Origin: Acinetobacter sp.
Lineage (GTDB): Bacteria > Pseudomonadota > Gammaproteobacteria > Pseudomonadales > Moraxellaceae
Reading direction: 5' to 3'
Assembly (NCBI GenBank): GCA_030152675.1
Contig: JASLIY010000182.1
Coordinates: forward strand, 1-10,846
Length of the DNA: 10,846 nucleotides
Below the pieces are notes generated by a model, which saw only the letters and a list, made by a program, of their open reading frames with translations, made no database searches and had not been told where the DNA came from. A program made the position numbers and the translations under genes. This document shows positions 1-7,303 of this stretch, piece after piece (position 1 is the stretch's first letter; every line of letters begins with the position of its first letter).

Positions 1-5
1 CTCGT

Positions 6-338
6 ATGAGTTTAATTCCTACAAGTTTTAGTAATGTTGATACTTCTGAACCCAACCAACATATAACGATTCAATTTGATGATTATATTTTTAAGGCTTT
101 AAGAGAATATTGGAATGAAATCACATCAGATGAGTTCCTACGCTCTATTCACATCATTAACAACAAATCAGATAAGGAACTTGCGACATTAGCCAAACAA
201 GCGATTAAAGCAATTTCAATTGTTCCAATAGATCAAATCAAGTTTGAGATGAATGATCAACTTGCCCTGTTTTCTCCAACGAGCCGTATGTGGACGTTCG
301 CCGAACAAGGTGATTTCAGCCAAGAAAAGTTAAGTTGA
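6..338 (+). CDS. Hypothetical protein, possibly 5'-truncated by the window edge
   Basis: I do not recognise this 110-residue product. It is soluble-looking and mixed in character, with no signal peptide, membrane segment or cysteine. A central segment rich in Lys, Asn and Ala (about residues 52-72) is probably helical. The first visible ATG is at position 6; only five bases precede it, none forming a ribosome site or an in-frame stop, so the real gene may begin upstream. It ends 26 bases before the supported start of the PAAR gene, on the same strand and with the same AT-rich composition, so the two are probably co-transcribed. From context it could be the end of a T6SS-linked effector, an adaptor or an immunity protein, but nothing in the residues decides this. 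Confidence 0.5.
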   Translation: MSLIPTSFSNVDTSEPNQHITIQFDDYIFKALREYWNEITSDEFLRSIHIINNKSDKELATLAKQAIKAISIVPIDQIKFEMNDQLALFSPTSRMWTFAEQGDFSQEKLS

Positions 339-352
339 ATAAACAAGAATTA

Positions 353-358
353 AGGAAA
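353..358 (+). promoter_or_regulatory. Ribosome binding site fixing the PAAR start at 365
   Basis: The AGGA-type sequence AGGAAA lies about 6-8 bases before the ATG at 365. An upstream in-frame TTG at 335 overlaps the previous stop codon and would add ten charged residues with no PAAR character. The ATG at 365 puts the family-typical glycine-rich start at the N-terminus, so 365 is preferred. Confidence 0.6.
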
Positions 359-364
359 ATAATA

Positions 365-724
365 ATGAAAGGTTTTGCCATCCATAATGCTCCAACTGAC
401 CATGGTGGTCGGATTCCATCAACTCAGATGAGAAGTTCTCAAGAAGGAAATCTTTTTGTTCGTGCTGGTGATGGTCACTTTTGTCCTAAATGTAAAGTAT
501 GGTCAACCGTACAACCAAGCCATAACCATGTCATTTTTGACGGTAAGCCTGTGGCTTATGTAGATGATGTATTAAGCTGTGGAGCAAGAGTTTTACCTCA
601 ACAGTCTCACGTTGTTGGTGAGAGTCAGGGGGCTAATTATTCGACTTCCTCAAAATCAAGCACTCAACCTGTAATAAGCCAACAAAATCAAGCAAACAGT
701 TTATATGAGAAAATTCCATTTTGA
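365..724 (+). CDS. PAAR domain protein, T6SS spike tip
   Basis: This 119-residue protein is a small PAAR protein, the pointed cap that sits on the VgrG trimer of the type VI secretion system and can carry effectors. The PAAR signature fills residues 1-80: an N-terminal segment with DHGG, a central GDGH, paired cysteines in HFCPKC (Cys40, Cys43), HNHVIFDGKPVAY and then DDVLSCGARV (Cys72). The His and Cys residues probably bind the metal ion that stabilises the tip. Residues 80-119 form a Ser/Gln/Asn-rich tail with no recognisable toxin domain, so this is not a fused 'evolved' PAAR; any cargo would be separate. No VgrG or T6SS structural gene is visible, although upstream sequence is missing. 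It lies between two unrecognised genes on the same strand, as in small effector modules. Confidence 0.85.
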   Translation: MKGFAIHNAPTDHGGRIPSTQMRSSQEGNLFVRAGDGHFCPKCKVWSTVQPSHNHVIFDGKPVAYVDDVLSCGARVLPQQSHVVGESQGANYSTSSKSSTQPVISQQNQANSLYEKIPF

Positions 725-774
725 TTATAAAAAAGATGGTACAAAAACGCCCTTACTAAGTCGGTGAAAATACC

Positions 775-1335
775 ATGAATATAAGGAAAGTTTTTCTTAC
801 TGTTGCGCTCATTGGTTTAGGGTATTGGTTGTTTGTTGATTATAACGAAGTTCGTTATCTAATGAAAAAATATCCTGAACCTTTTCATACGGTAAAACAG
901 GATTTTTCATTGATTCGTTTTTACAACACTTATAAAACTTTATCTTTTGCAAATTCGATGGTTCAACGTAATGCAGTGAGTAGTATGTGTCACTATCTTA
1001 GCTTAGATAAAAAGGACACACATTTAATTAAATTAATTAGCGAGGAACAGTCTAATTATATTCCTGCTAGAAAGCGGGGAAATAAACCATATATAGCGAC
1101 AGGATTTCATCAAATAGGTGCTACATGTATTTCGAAATCTAAGTTAACTCACTTTGAGTTTAAAAATAATGAAGCGCATGCAACATTTTCATGTGAAAAG
1201 GCAGATTTAGTCAAAGAATTTTCATATTCCTCAAGCGATGGAGGTAAGTGCGGCGTTATTGAATATAAAAAACAATGGGGCATTAAGCCTGTTGAACGCA
1301 CATTAGGTTATACAACAACTTTAAAAATATTTTAA
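775..1335 (+). CDS. Membrane-anchored periplasmic protein, candidate T6SS immunity protein
   Basis: I do not recognise a named family. The 186-residue product has a short positive N-terminus followed by one hydrophobic segment (about residues 6-21), with no lipobox or clear signal-peptidase site. It is therefore probably a single-pass inner-membrane protein with its body in the periplasm. The body has four cysteines (72, 118, 140, 159), an even number consistent with disulfides outside the cytoplasm, and many Lys and aromatic residues. A GGTGA-like ribosome site lies about seven bases before the ATG. It follows the PAAR gene by 50 bases on the same strand and shares its AT-rich composition. 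Its position and predicted location suggest an immunity protein against a periplasm-acting effector. This is inferred from context only; an accessory or effector role is also possible. Confidence 0.65.
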   Translation: MNIRKVFLTVALIGLGYWLFVDYNEVRYLMKKYPEPFHTVKQDFSLIRFYNTYKTLSFANSMVQRNAVSSMCHYLSLDKKDTHLIKLISEEQSNYIPARKRGNKPYIATGFHQIGATCISKSKLTHFEFKNNEAHATFSCEKADLVKEFSYSSSDGGKCGVIEYKKQWGIKPVERTLGYTTTLKIF

Positions 1336-1340
1336 CTATA

Positions 1341-1366
1341 TGTAGTGGTCAACTAAAACTGGACAC
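1341..1366 (+). mobile_element. Orphan IS3-like terminal sequence (possible IS remnant)
   Basis: Directly after the last gene of the AT-rich block is a 26-base stretch beginning TGTAGTGGTCAAC and ending in CTGGACAC. It resembles the terminal inverted repeats of IS3-family elements (TG start, conserved ACTGGACAC-like inner end). No transposase and no matching right end are present: the sequence runs straight into the purN terminator. It may be the relic of a deleted insertion sequence at the edge of an acquired block. The match is from memory of the family and is tentative. Confidence 0.3.
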
Positions 1367-1379
1367 AGGCTGAGGTTTA

Positions 1380-1413
1380 AAAAAGCCCTTGTCCATAAGG
1401 AGAAGGGCTTTTT
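1380..1413. terminator. Bidirectional intrinsic terminator between the PAAR block and purN
   Basis: An 11-base perfect stem pairs AAAAAGCCCTT (1380-1390) with AAGGGCTTTTT (1403-1413). The 12-base interior can extend by three more pairs (TCC/GGA) around an ATAA loop. The flanking A-run and T-run give a U-tract whichever strand is read, so it can end the purM-purN transcript from the right and the PAAR-block transcript from the left. Confidence 0.85.
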
Positions 1414-1462
1414 CTTATCCCGAGCTTCTCCGCAAGGAAAAGGGTTTAGAGAGGGAAGAGGA

Positions 1463-2092
1463 TTAGAGCTGACTAAATTGGATCGGTTTTTCGAGTGCTT
1501 GGTTGCGATAGCTGACGCTGCCATCCGCGTGATGTGCGATGACTTGGGTACAGATCCATTCCACCACTTGCGGGTAGATGAAGTGTTCTAGAGCATGTAC
1601 ACGCTGTGCCAAGGTCTGTACATCATCATGGATGCCAACACGTAATACGCTCTGCGCTAGTGCAGGGCCAGCATCGAGTTCTGGCGTCACATAGTGCACG
1701 GTACAACCATGAAAAACATCACCACTGTTTAACACCCGTTGATGGGTGTGCATGCCTTTGTAGTAGGGCAGTAAAGAGGGGTGAATGTTGATCATTTTGC
1801 CGTGCCAAGCATGGACAAAGCCGGCACTCAGGATACGCATAAAGCCAGCCAAGACCACCAAGTCGACGTCCCAATCTAACAACTGTTGATGCATCTGTGC
1901 ATCAAAGCTTTCGCGATCAGGATAGTCTTTATGTTGGATCACGGCGGTTGGGATGCCTGCACGTTGAGCACGTTGCAGGCCGTAGGCGTCTGCTTTGTTG
2001 CAGATGACGCCGACCAATTCACCAGAGAGATTTGCATCGATCAGGGCCTGTAAATTACTGCCCTGACCTGAAATAAGAACCGCTATTTTCAT
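1463..2092 (-). CDS. purN: Phosphoribosylglycinamide formyltransferase (GART)
   Basis: PurN transfers a formyl group from 10-formyl-tetrahydrofolate to GAR, the third step of de novo purine synthesis, in the cytoplasm. At 209 residues it has the usual length of the folate-dependent enzyme. The phosphate-binding GSNLQAL motif is at residues 11-17, and the signature INIHPSLLP is at 101-109 with catalytic Asn102 and His104. ELDAGPAL (138-145) supplies the catalytic Asp140. All active-site residues I can locate are intact. The ATG overlaps the purM stop codon by four bases (ATGA), implying translational coupling and a shared purM-purN transcript that ends at the hairpin 1380-1413. The last ten or so residues are not conserved in a way I can judge. 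Confidence 0.97.
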   Translation of the reverse strand: MKIAVLISGQGSNLQALIDANLSGELVGVICNKADAYGLQRAQRAGIPTAVIQHKDYPDRESFDAQMHQQLLDWDVDLVVLAGFMRILSAGFVHAWHGKMINIHPSLLPYYKGMHTHQRVLNSGDVFHGCTVHYVTPELDAGPALAQSVLRVGIHDDVQTLAQRVHALEHFIYPQVVEWICTQVIAHHADGSVSYRNQALEKPIQFSQL

Positions 2093-3162
2093 TCGGCAAA
2101 GATAACCCGAACTTTCTCATCAGCGCCAGCGATAGATGCAGCATTGTCTACGATCTGACCCATATTCCATGCTTTTTCACCCATCGCGTTGAGCAATGTA
2201 ATGGTTTGATCTGCATCAGCAGCATCGACCACCACCACCATGCCCACACCACAGTTAAAGGTGCGATACATTTCAAACTGTTCTACACCGCCTTCGCGTT
2301 GTAAAAGTTTGAACAGTTCAGGCCACTGCCAAGAAGATTCATTGACGATTGCTTGTGCGCCATCTGGAAGTACACGTGGCAAGTTACCCGGAAGGCCGCC
2401 ACCCGTGATGTGCGCCATGGCATGCACATTGACTTTTTTGCACAGTTCTAACATGGATTTAACATAGATCCGTGTTGGTTCCATCACCACATCTGCCAAT
2501 GGACGGCCATCGATGATTTGGGTGAGGTCGATGTTTTTCACGTCAATGATTTTACGTAGCAATGAATAACCGTTGGAGTGTGCACCCGAAGAGGCCACAC
2601 CGATCAAGACGTCGCCCGCTTTGACTTGCGTGCCATCAATGATCTTACTGTGTTCAACCACACCGACACAGAAGCCAGCGAGATCGTAGTCTTCGCCTTC
2701 GTACATGCCCGGCATTTCAGCAGTTTCACCACCGACCAATGCACAGCCAGCAAGTTCACAGCCTTGACCAATTCCTGTTACGACATCAGCAGCAACATCA
2801 ACGTTTAAGTGACCAGTCGCATAGTAATCGAGGAAGAATAAAGGTTCCGCGCCACAGACCAAGAGATCGTTAACACACATCGCAACCAAATCTTGGCCGA
2901 TTGTATCGTGACGATTAAGGTTCAGTGCTACACGTAATTTGGTACCGACACCGTCTGTTCCTGAGACGAGTACAGGTTCTTCATAACCTTTTGGGATTTT
3001 ACACAGGGCACCAAAGCCTCCGAGTCCACCCATCACCTCTGGTCGAGTTGTTCGTTTAGCGACTGATTTGATTCGATCGACTAGTGCGTCGCCCGCTTCA
3101 ATGTCCACACCGGCGTCTTTATAGCTTAAACCAGTGCTTGAGTTAGAAGTTGTGTTGCTCAT
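2089..3162 (-). CDS. purM: Phosphoribosylformylglycinamidine cyclo-ligase (AIR synthetase)
   Basis: PurM closes the imidazole ring, converting FGAM and ATP to AIR, the fifth step of de novo purine synthesis; it works as a cytoplasmic dimer. The 357-residue product is slightly longer than the E. coli enzyme because of a short Ser/Thr/Asn-rich start. Family blocks are clear: [16 protein letters not shown] (13-28), [10 protein letters not shown] (45-54), the nucleotide-site [11 protein letters not shown] (67-77), [13 protein letters not shown] (89-101), [16 protein letters not shown] (139-154) and [16 protein letters not shown] (251-266). A good ribosome site (CGGAGA) precedes the ATG by about eight bases. 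It is the first gene of the purM-purN operon and is transcribed divergently from the permease gene. Nothing appears missing. Confidence 0.98.
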   Translation of the reverse strand: MSNTTSNSSTGLSYKDAGVDIEAGDALVDRIKSVAKRTTRPEVMGGLGGFGALCKIPKGYEEPVLVSGTDGVGTKLRVALNLNRHDTIGQDLVAMCVNDLLVCGAEPLFFLDYYATGHLNVDVAADVVTGIGQGCELAGCALVGGETAEMPGMYEGEDYDLAGFCVGVVEHSKIIDGTQVKAGDVLIGVASSGAHSNGYSLLRKIIDVKNIDLTQIIDGRPLADVVMEPTRIYVKSMLELCKKVNVHAMAHITGGGLPGNLPRVLPDGAQAIVNESSWQWPELFKLLQREGGVEQFEMYRTFNCGVGMVVVVDAADADQTITLLNAMGEKAWNMGQIVDNAASIAGADEKVRVIFAE

Positions 3163-3188
3163 AATGAAGTCTCCGCATTCGCGCGGCG

Positions 3189-3194
3189 ATTATA
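3189..3194 (-). promoter_or_regulatory. Probable purM-purN promoter -10 element
   Basis: On the minus strand this reads TATAAT, a perfect -10 box, about 27 bases upstream of the purM ATG, which gives a very short leader. No good -35 hexamer sits at 16-18 bases; an AT-rich stretch lies there instead, so an activator or relaxed recognition may be involved. I see no operator that I can name. Confidence 0.5.
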
Positions 3195-3263
3195 CCTGAA
3201 TATACGAAACTCTTATGTTAATTCTGCGCTAAAATGCTATCTTAATTTAAATATTTGTCTTTC

Positions 3264-3269
3264 TATAAT
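3264..3269 (+). promoter_or_regulatory. Probable promoter -10 element for the permease-hda pair
   Basis: A perfect TATAAT lies 27 bases before the permease ATG. The -35 region at suitable spacing is only AT-rich (TTAATT-like at 3242). Together with the purM -10 box on the other strand it makes a compact divergent promoter region of 134 bases. The ribosome site upstream of 3297 is weak. Confidence 0.5.
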
Positions 3270-3296
3270 CAATAAACCCAAAAAAGGCGTGGTTGT

Positions 3297-4490
3297 ATGC
3301 ACGATCGAACATTAAAACGTATTTTAATTTTAGTGGGTTTCGCCTTATTTTTATGGATTTTATACCTGCTAAAACCAGTTGTTATCCCCTTTGTTGGGGC
3401 ATTTTTTATTGCCTATTTATTTAATCCTTTGGTGGCCAAACAGGCCAAATTTATACCGCGCTGGTTGGCGATCGGCAACGTGCTGATTGGTATTGGCGTG
3501 ATTGTAACGTGGGCAGTGTGGTTTCTGGTGCCGTTGGTGTGGAAACAGCTCATGTATGCCCGTGACAGTATTCCCAAAGGGATTCATTGGATCAACCATA
3601 CATTTTTACCGTGGGTCTCTAGTACCTTTAATGTCGAACGCATGGAAATCGACAGTGAGCAAATGTCCAAGGTGGTCATGGACTATGTGCAAACCAACTA
3701 TAGTGTAGATAGTATTCAGGCCATGATTTTGCCCTTGCTGCAATCGGGGCTGAACTTTATTCAAATTGGCGGCACTGTGGTGTTGATGCCGATTATTGCC
3801 TTTTACTTCCTGCTCGACTGGGATCGGATGTTGTTGAAGCTAAAGAATTTGATTCCACGTCCTTATGAAGAGAAAACCCTGACCATTGTCAACGAATGTC
3901 ATAATGTATTGGGCGCTTTCGTCAAAGGTCAGTTCTTGGTGATGGTGCTGCTGGGGATTATTTATGCTGTGGGGCTGGAGTTGGTCGGTCTAGAAGTGGG
4001 CTTGATCATCGGCATGATCGCGGGCTTGGCCAGTATCATTCCTTATCTGGGCTTTGGGGTTGGGATCATCGCTGCGGTGGTGGCGACCTTCTTTCAGTTC
4101 GGTTTGGATTGGACGCATTTGGCCTTGGTGGGATTGGTGTTCTTGGTGGGTCAAGTGGTCGAAGGTTATGTACTGCAACCCTTTTTATTGGGAGATAAAA
4201 TCGGCCTCTCGCCAGTTGCCGTGGTCTTCGCTGTTTTGGCCGGTGCGCAATTGGGAGGCTTCTTGGGCATGCTGATTGCTTTGCCTGTTGCTGCAGTGAT
4301 TGTGGTACTGTTAAGGCACTTGCATCATAGCTATGAACAGAGTCAATTTTATCAACCTGTTAGCGTGACGATAGATCATGAAGGTCAAAATAAACATGTC
4401 GTGGTTGAAAGTGAACAGGTTAATCTTGATATTGAAGTTAAAAAGCAGCAAGATACAAGCAACGCCTCGGATGAAGCGCCACATCAATAA
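3297..4490 (+). CDS. AI-2E family transporter / PerM-like permease
   Basis: This 397-residue polytopic inner-membrane protein belongs to the AI-2E (TqsA/PerM/YdgG) family. Members have about eight membrane helices and are proposed to export small molecules or ions; the substrate cannot be inferred here and need not be autoinducer-2. Hydrophobic segments appear at about residues 9-43 (a helical pair), 58-82, 143-173, 205-230, 233-266, 274-297 and 304-340. The soluble stretch at 83-142 is typical of the family. Signature-like pieces are ASIIPYLGFGVG (246-257) and QPFLLGDKIGLSPVAVV (294-310), followed by GGFLGMLIALPVAAV. The charged tail from 341 is cytoplasmic and probably variable. It is followed by hda after 22 bases, so the two are probably co-transcribed. 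A perM-like gene near purM, purN and hda is a familiar arrangement in pseudomonads and relatives. Confidence 0.92.
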   Translation: MHDRTLKRILILVGFALFLWILYLLKPVVIPFVGAFFIAYLFNPLVAKQAKFIPRWLAIGNVLIGIGVIVTWAVWFLVPLVWKQLMYARDSIPKGIHWINHTFLPWVSSTFNVERMEIDSEQMSKVVMDYVQTNYSVDSIQAMILPLLQSGLNFIQIGGTVVLMPIIAFYFLLDWDRMLLKLKNLIPRPYEEKTLTIVNECHNVLGAFVKGQFLVMVLLGIIYAVGLELVGLEVGLIIGMIAGLASIIPYLGFGVGIIAAVVATFFQFGLDWTHLALVGLVFLVGQVVEGYVLQPFLLGDKIGLSPVAVVFAVLAGAQLGGFLGMLIALPVAAVIVVLLRHLHHSYEQSQFYQPVSVTIDHEGQNKHVVVESEQVNLDIEVKKQQDTSNASDEAPHQ

Positions 4491-4512
4491 ACTTTGGGGA
4501 TAAGACACATCG

Positions 4513-5220
4513 ATGCGTCAATTGCAGTTGAATATCGAACCTCAGCTCGATGCTCGGATTAGTGATTTTTCTGGTCCAGGTTGGGCGTCAGTCATTGACG
4601 CCATTCGCCAACTTCATACCGGTTTATTGAATCGTTTTTATGTTTATGGGCCGGCAGGCAGTGGTAAAAGTCATTTATTGACGGCGATTTGTGATTCGTA
4701 TTTAGAGACGGGCAAGTCTGCGATTAAAGTCTCGTTGCTTGAGTTGCTCGATGCACCGATTGAAGCCATCACTTCATTGGAAAGCTATGATTTGGTGGCT
4801 TTGGATGATATCGAAGCCATCATCGGTGTCCCACATTGGCAAAAAGCGGTTTTTCATTTGATCAACAACCACAATCAGAGTGGGGGTCAATTGGTCTTGT
4901 CATCGCGCTTTGCACCGAAAGAGCTTAAGCTAGAACTGTCTGATCTACGTTCACGCCTCAATCAAGCGGTCAGTGTACATGTACCCAATGGCGAGTCTTT
5001 GGCCGATCGCCAAGCCTTGATGCAGTCCGTGTTAACCCGCCGTGGTCTACACTTCGATGCACAGATTATTGATTATCTGCTCAACCATGGTCCACATCAG
5101 ACCAGTGCCTTGTTGCAATGCATGGATCAGTTGGAAAAACTCCTCCAAGGCGAAAAACTCAAACTCTCTCTTGCCACCATCAGGCAGATTTATGCATTGA
5201 TCGATGAATATCGTCAATAA
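4513..5220 (+). CDS. hda: DnaA regulatory inactivator Hda (DnaA-like AAA+ protein)
   Basis: Hda acts with the DNA-loaded beta clamp to stimulate ATP hydrolysis by DnaA, preventing over-initiation of replication. The 235-residue protein is an AAA+ domain without the DNA-binding domain of DnaA, as expected. QLQLN at residues 3-7 is a likely clamp-binding motif, close to the QL-x-L pattern of the family. Walker A is GPAGSGKS (46-53), Walker B is LVALDDIE (94-101), sensor I is near LVLSSR (127-132), and DLRSRL (144-149) carries the probable arginine finger Arg148. At the expected sensor II place (about 194-208, ending in MDQLE) I see no arginine where E. coli Hda has one. It follows the permease gene by 22 bases and is closed by a strong terminator. 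Confidence 0.9.
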   Translation: MRQLQLNIEPQLDARISDFSGPGWASVIDAIRQLHTGLLNRFYVYGPAGSGKSHLLTAICDSYLETGKSAIKVSLLELLDAPIEAITSLESYDLVALDDIEAIIGVPHWQKAVFHLINNHNQSGGQLVLSSRFAPKELKLELSDLRSRLNQAVSVHVPNGESLADRQALMQSVLTRRGLHFDAQIIDYLLNHGPHQTSALLQCMDQLEKLLQGEKLKLSLATIRQIYALIDEYRQ

Positions 5221-5265
5221 GTCCAAGTTGGTCTACAAGTTTTAAGTCTTTTCAATAGTCACAAT

Positions 5266-5305
5266 AAAAATATCTCAGGCCTCTAATGCCTTGAGATATT
5301 TTTTT
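5266..5305 (+). terminator. Intrinsic terminator after hda
   Basis: AAAAATATCTCA-GGC (5266-5280) pairs with GCC-T-TGAGATATTTTT (5288-5303) around a seven-base loop, with one bulged T and a T-tract continuing to 5305. It ends the permease-hda transcript. The A-run on the left could also let it work in reverse, but no minus-strand gene needs it. Confidence 0.88.
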
Positions 5306-5340
5306 GTTTGTGACAGAGTACGCAAAACACTGATTCAGTC

Positions 5341-5368
5341 TTACACTTTTGTGGGCAGAAAATAAATA
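5341..5368 (+). promoter_or_regulatory. Possible promoter for the rhombotarget genes
   Basis: TTACAC (5341-5346) and TAAATA (5363-5368) are separated by 16 bases, just after the hda terminator and ahead of a strong AAGGAG ribosome site (5378-5383). The boxes are imperfect; an overlapping TATAAA at 5367 is a better hexamer but has no suitably spaced -35. Some promoter should lie here because the upstream terminator isolates the gene. Confidence 0.35.
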
Positions 5369-5389
5369 TAAAGTATTAAGGAGAATACA

Positions 5390-7198
5390 ATGCTCAAGCA
5401 GGGCATCGTTTTAGGATTATTGTGTCTGGCAACTCATGCGTACAGTGCCAGTATTACCGTAACCACCACAGAAGATCTCAGCGGCGGTGAGCAGTGCTCG
5501 TTGCGCAATGCCATCGACTATGTCAACAAAGGAATGCCAGAAACGCCTTTACATGGTTGTGGCGGTAAGGGTGCACAGAACACTATTTTGCTGCAAGCCA
5601 ATACTGAATATAAGCTCAATCAACAGATTAAAATTTCGAAAAACGTCACGATCCAGTCCTTATACAGCAGTGACTTAAATGAAAATGTGCGTGGTAGAAA
5701 CAATGCTGTGATTCAAATGATCGGCAAAGGACGTTTGTTTTGGATTGAACGTGGGCCTGCAGAAGCACCTGAAGTTGGCCAAGAACCGGTTCAGCCTGGA
5801 CCGATCTTGGTCAACTTGATTGAGCTCAGTCTTAAAGGCTGCAAACAAACTCAATGCGTGGACAAAGGCGGCCTGATTTATAACCGTGAAAATATCGTGA
5901 TTCAGTATGGCCAGTTGTTACAAGGCAATGCGCAAAAAGGCGGTGCGATTTATAACGCAGCTCAGGTGCAGGAAGGAGAAGCACTCAGTTCGAGTTTGAT
6001 CACAGACAGCCTGCTCAAAGACAACCATGCGGCTGAGGGTGCGGTGATTTATAGTGAGTTGCCGCAGTTTCTGTTATTACGCAGTTTGATCCGTGATAAC
6101 AGCGTCACCCAAGCCGATGCCGCGATATTGGATATTCAAAAACCATTTACCGAAGAACAATTAAAAAGCATTGGTGAAGGTTTTGTACGTGGGATCAGCA
6201 ACAGCACAATCTTCAATAACACCGGTTATGTCGCCAAAGTCTATGACAGCATGTCAGTGAATAACATCACCATGTTGGGCAATAGCAAAGGCTTAATTTT
6301 TAATGCGCCATTTCAGCGTGCCAACCTCGCCAACAGTATTCTGGCGCAGAACGGTAGCGAAGACTGCCGTGTCATTGCGGGTGGCGATCCGCAAAAGATC
6401 AGCAATAACTTATATGGTCAAGGTTGTGGCGGGGAACTCTCTCAAGCCTTGGGCAAGATCCAACTTGTGGCAGGGACCGATCTCGAAGGTCAATGTGATC
6501 GCAGCTCAGACGGGATCTTATGTCCGTTCAAGGATGATGCCAATACACTGTTGGGTTACTTCAAGCCGCGCTTGTTGGCCTCTTATCGACAACTCAGTGA
6601 TTCGCCGATTGTCAATCGTGGACCACGTGCGGGCAGTCAATTGATGGCCTGTAGTCGAGATGGTGATCAGCGCACTAAAGCCCGTCCAAGCATGCCTGAG
6701 CTGTGTGATCGCGGTGCGATTGAGCTGAGTGTCGATCCGAGTGTGGTGTCACTGGCAGCTGAAGATATCTTATATGGTCAGGTGGCGAAAATGAACTTGA
6801 CCGAGCAACTGCTCGATGGTGAGTTGTTGCCTGCCGAACAGTGTAAGGCGCTGTTGGGTGATCAACCCGATGCACAGCCTTGGCAACCTGGTTGCATGAA
6901 AGTGGTCCAGACCGGCACGCCTTCCAAAGGCAGGACCACGATTGATGCAGAAGGTGAGCTGACTTATGTGCCAAATGGTCATTGGCATGGTCTAGATGAA
7001 TTTAAAGTCTTGATCGTGACCACCACCACACGCTTTAGCGATTCACGTTATCCCTATATCGAAGTGCCTGTGCGCATCGTACAAAGTCCCCCGAATGATT
7101 TTGAAAACAAGAAAGCCAAAACCTCTGGCGGTAGTTCGGGGTGGCTGAGTCTGCTGGGATTGCTCGGACTGGTGGGATTACGTCGTTGGATGAAATAG
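5390..7198 (+). CDS. rbtA: Rhombotarget A-like CSLREA protein with GlyGly-CTERM tail
   Basis: This 602-residue exported protein fits Acinetobacter rhombotarget A in length, architecture and genus. Residues 1-19 are a Sec signal peptide with a likely cut after AYS. The CSLREA-type motif reads CSLRNA (36-41), followed by a paired-cysteine HGCGG loop. Residues about 65-330 look like a right-handed beta-helix, with short repeats such as GGLIYN and GGAIYN. GDQRTKARP and CDRGAIE (Cys439) form the module's typical end, and a cadherin/Ig-like strand follows at about 522-540 (YVPNGHWHGLDEF). The tail has Gly580-Gly581, a short hydrophobic helix (585-597) and RRWMK, the GlyGly-CTERM signal cut by rhombosortase, a rhomboid-type membrane protease. 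Such proteins are usually sent out by type II secretion. An AAGGAG site six bases before the ATG supports the start. Ligand or function is unknown. The symbol is given by family resemblance. Confidence 0.82.
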   Translation: MLKQGIVLGLLCLATHAYSASITVTTTEDLSGGEQCSLRNAIDYVNKGMPETPLHGCGGKGAQNTILLQANTEYKLNQQIKISKNVTIQSLYSSDLNENVRGRNNAVIQMIGKGRLFWIERGPAEAPEVGQEPVQPGPILVNLIELSLKGCKQTQCVDKGGLIYNRENIVIQYGQLLQGNAQKGGAIYNAAQVQEGEALSSSLITDSLLKDNHAAEGAVIYSELPQFLLLRSLIRDNSVTQADAAILDIQKPFTEEQLKSIGEGFVRGISNSTIFNNTGYVAKVYDSMSVNNITMLGNSKGLIFNAPFQRANLANSILAQNGSEDCRVIAGGDPQKISNNLYGQGCGGELSQALGKIQLVAGTDLEGQCDRSSDGILCPFKDDANTLLGYFKPRLLASYRQLSDSPIVNRGPRAGSQLMACSRDGDQRTKARPSMPELCDRGAIELSVDPSVVSLAAEDILYGQVAKMNLTEQLLDGELLPAEQCKALLGDQPDAQPWQPGCMKVVQTGTPSKGRTTIDAEGELTYVPNGHWHGLDEFKVLIVTTTTRFSDSRYPYIEVPVRIVQSPPNDFENKKAKTSGGSSGWLSLLGLLGLVGLRRWMK

Positions 7199-7303
7199 CG
7201 TGTAGCGCCAATTAGAGCAGCCAAGCGCTCGGGCGCAAGCAACACAGCATCCGCGGCAGGCAATGATGCATGCTAAATAGAGAATGATCGGGACATCAAT
7301 AGA

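Noticed and set aside
335..364. TTG at 335 as the start of the PAAR gene
   Set aside because: The ATG at 365 has a good ribosome site and places the PAAR domain at the N-terminus as in the family; the extra ten residues show no family character.
1336..1524. 62-codon minus-strand frame over the purN terminator
   Set aside because: It spans the terminator hairpin and the end of purN; its sequence is the translation of the palindromic spacer.
6303..6644. 113-codon plus-strand frame inside the first rhombotarget gene
   Set aside because: It is in an alternative frame of a gene with signal peptide and sorting tail, with no domain or ribosome site of its own.
7199..7303. Possible terminator between the two rhombotarget genes (GCGCC...GGCGC)
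   Set aside because: The arms are short, the loop is over 20 bases and there is no T-tract, so I do not call a terminator.
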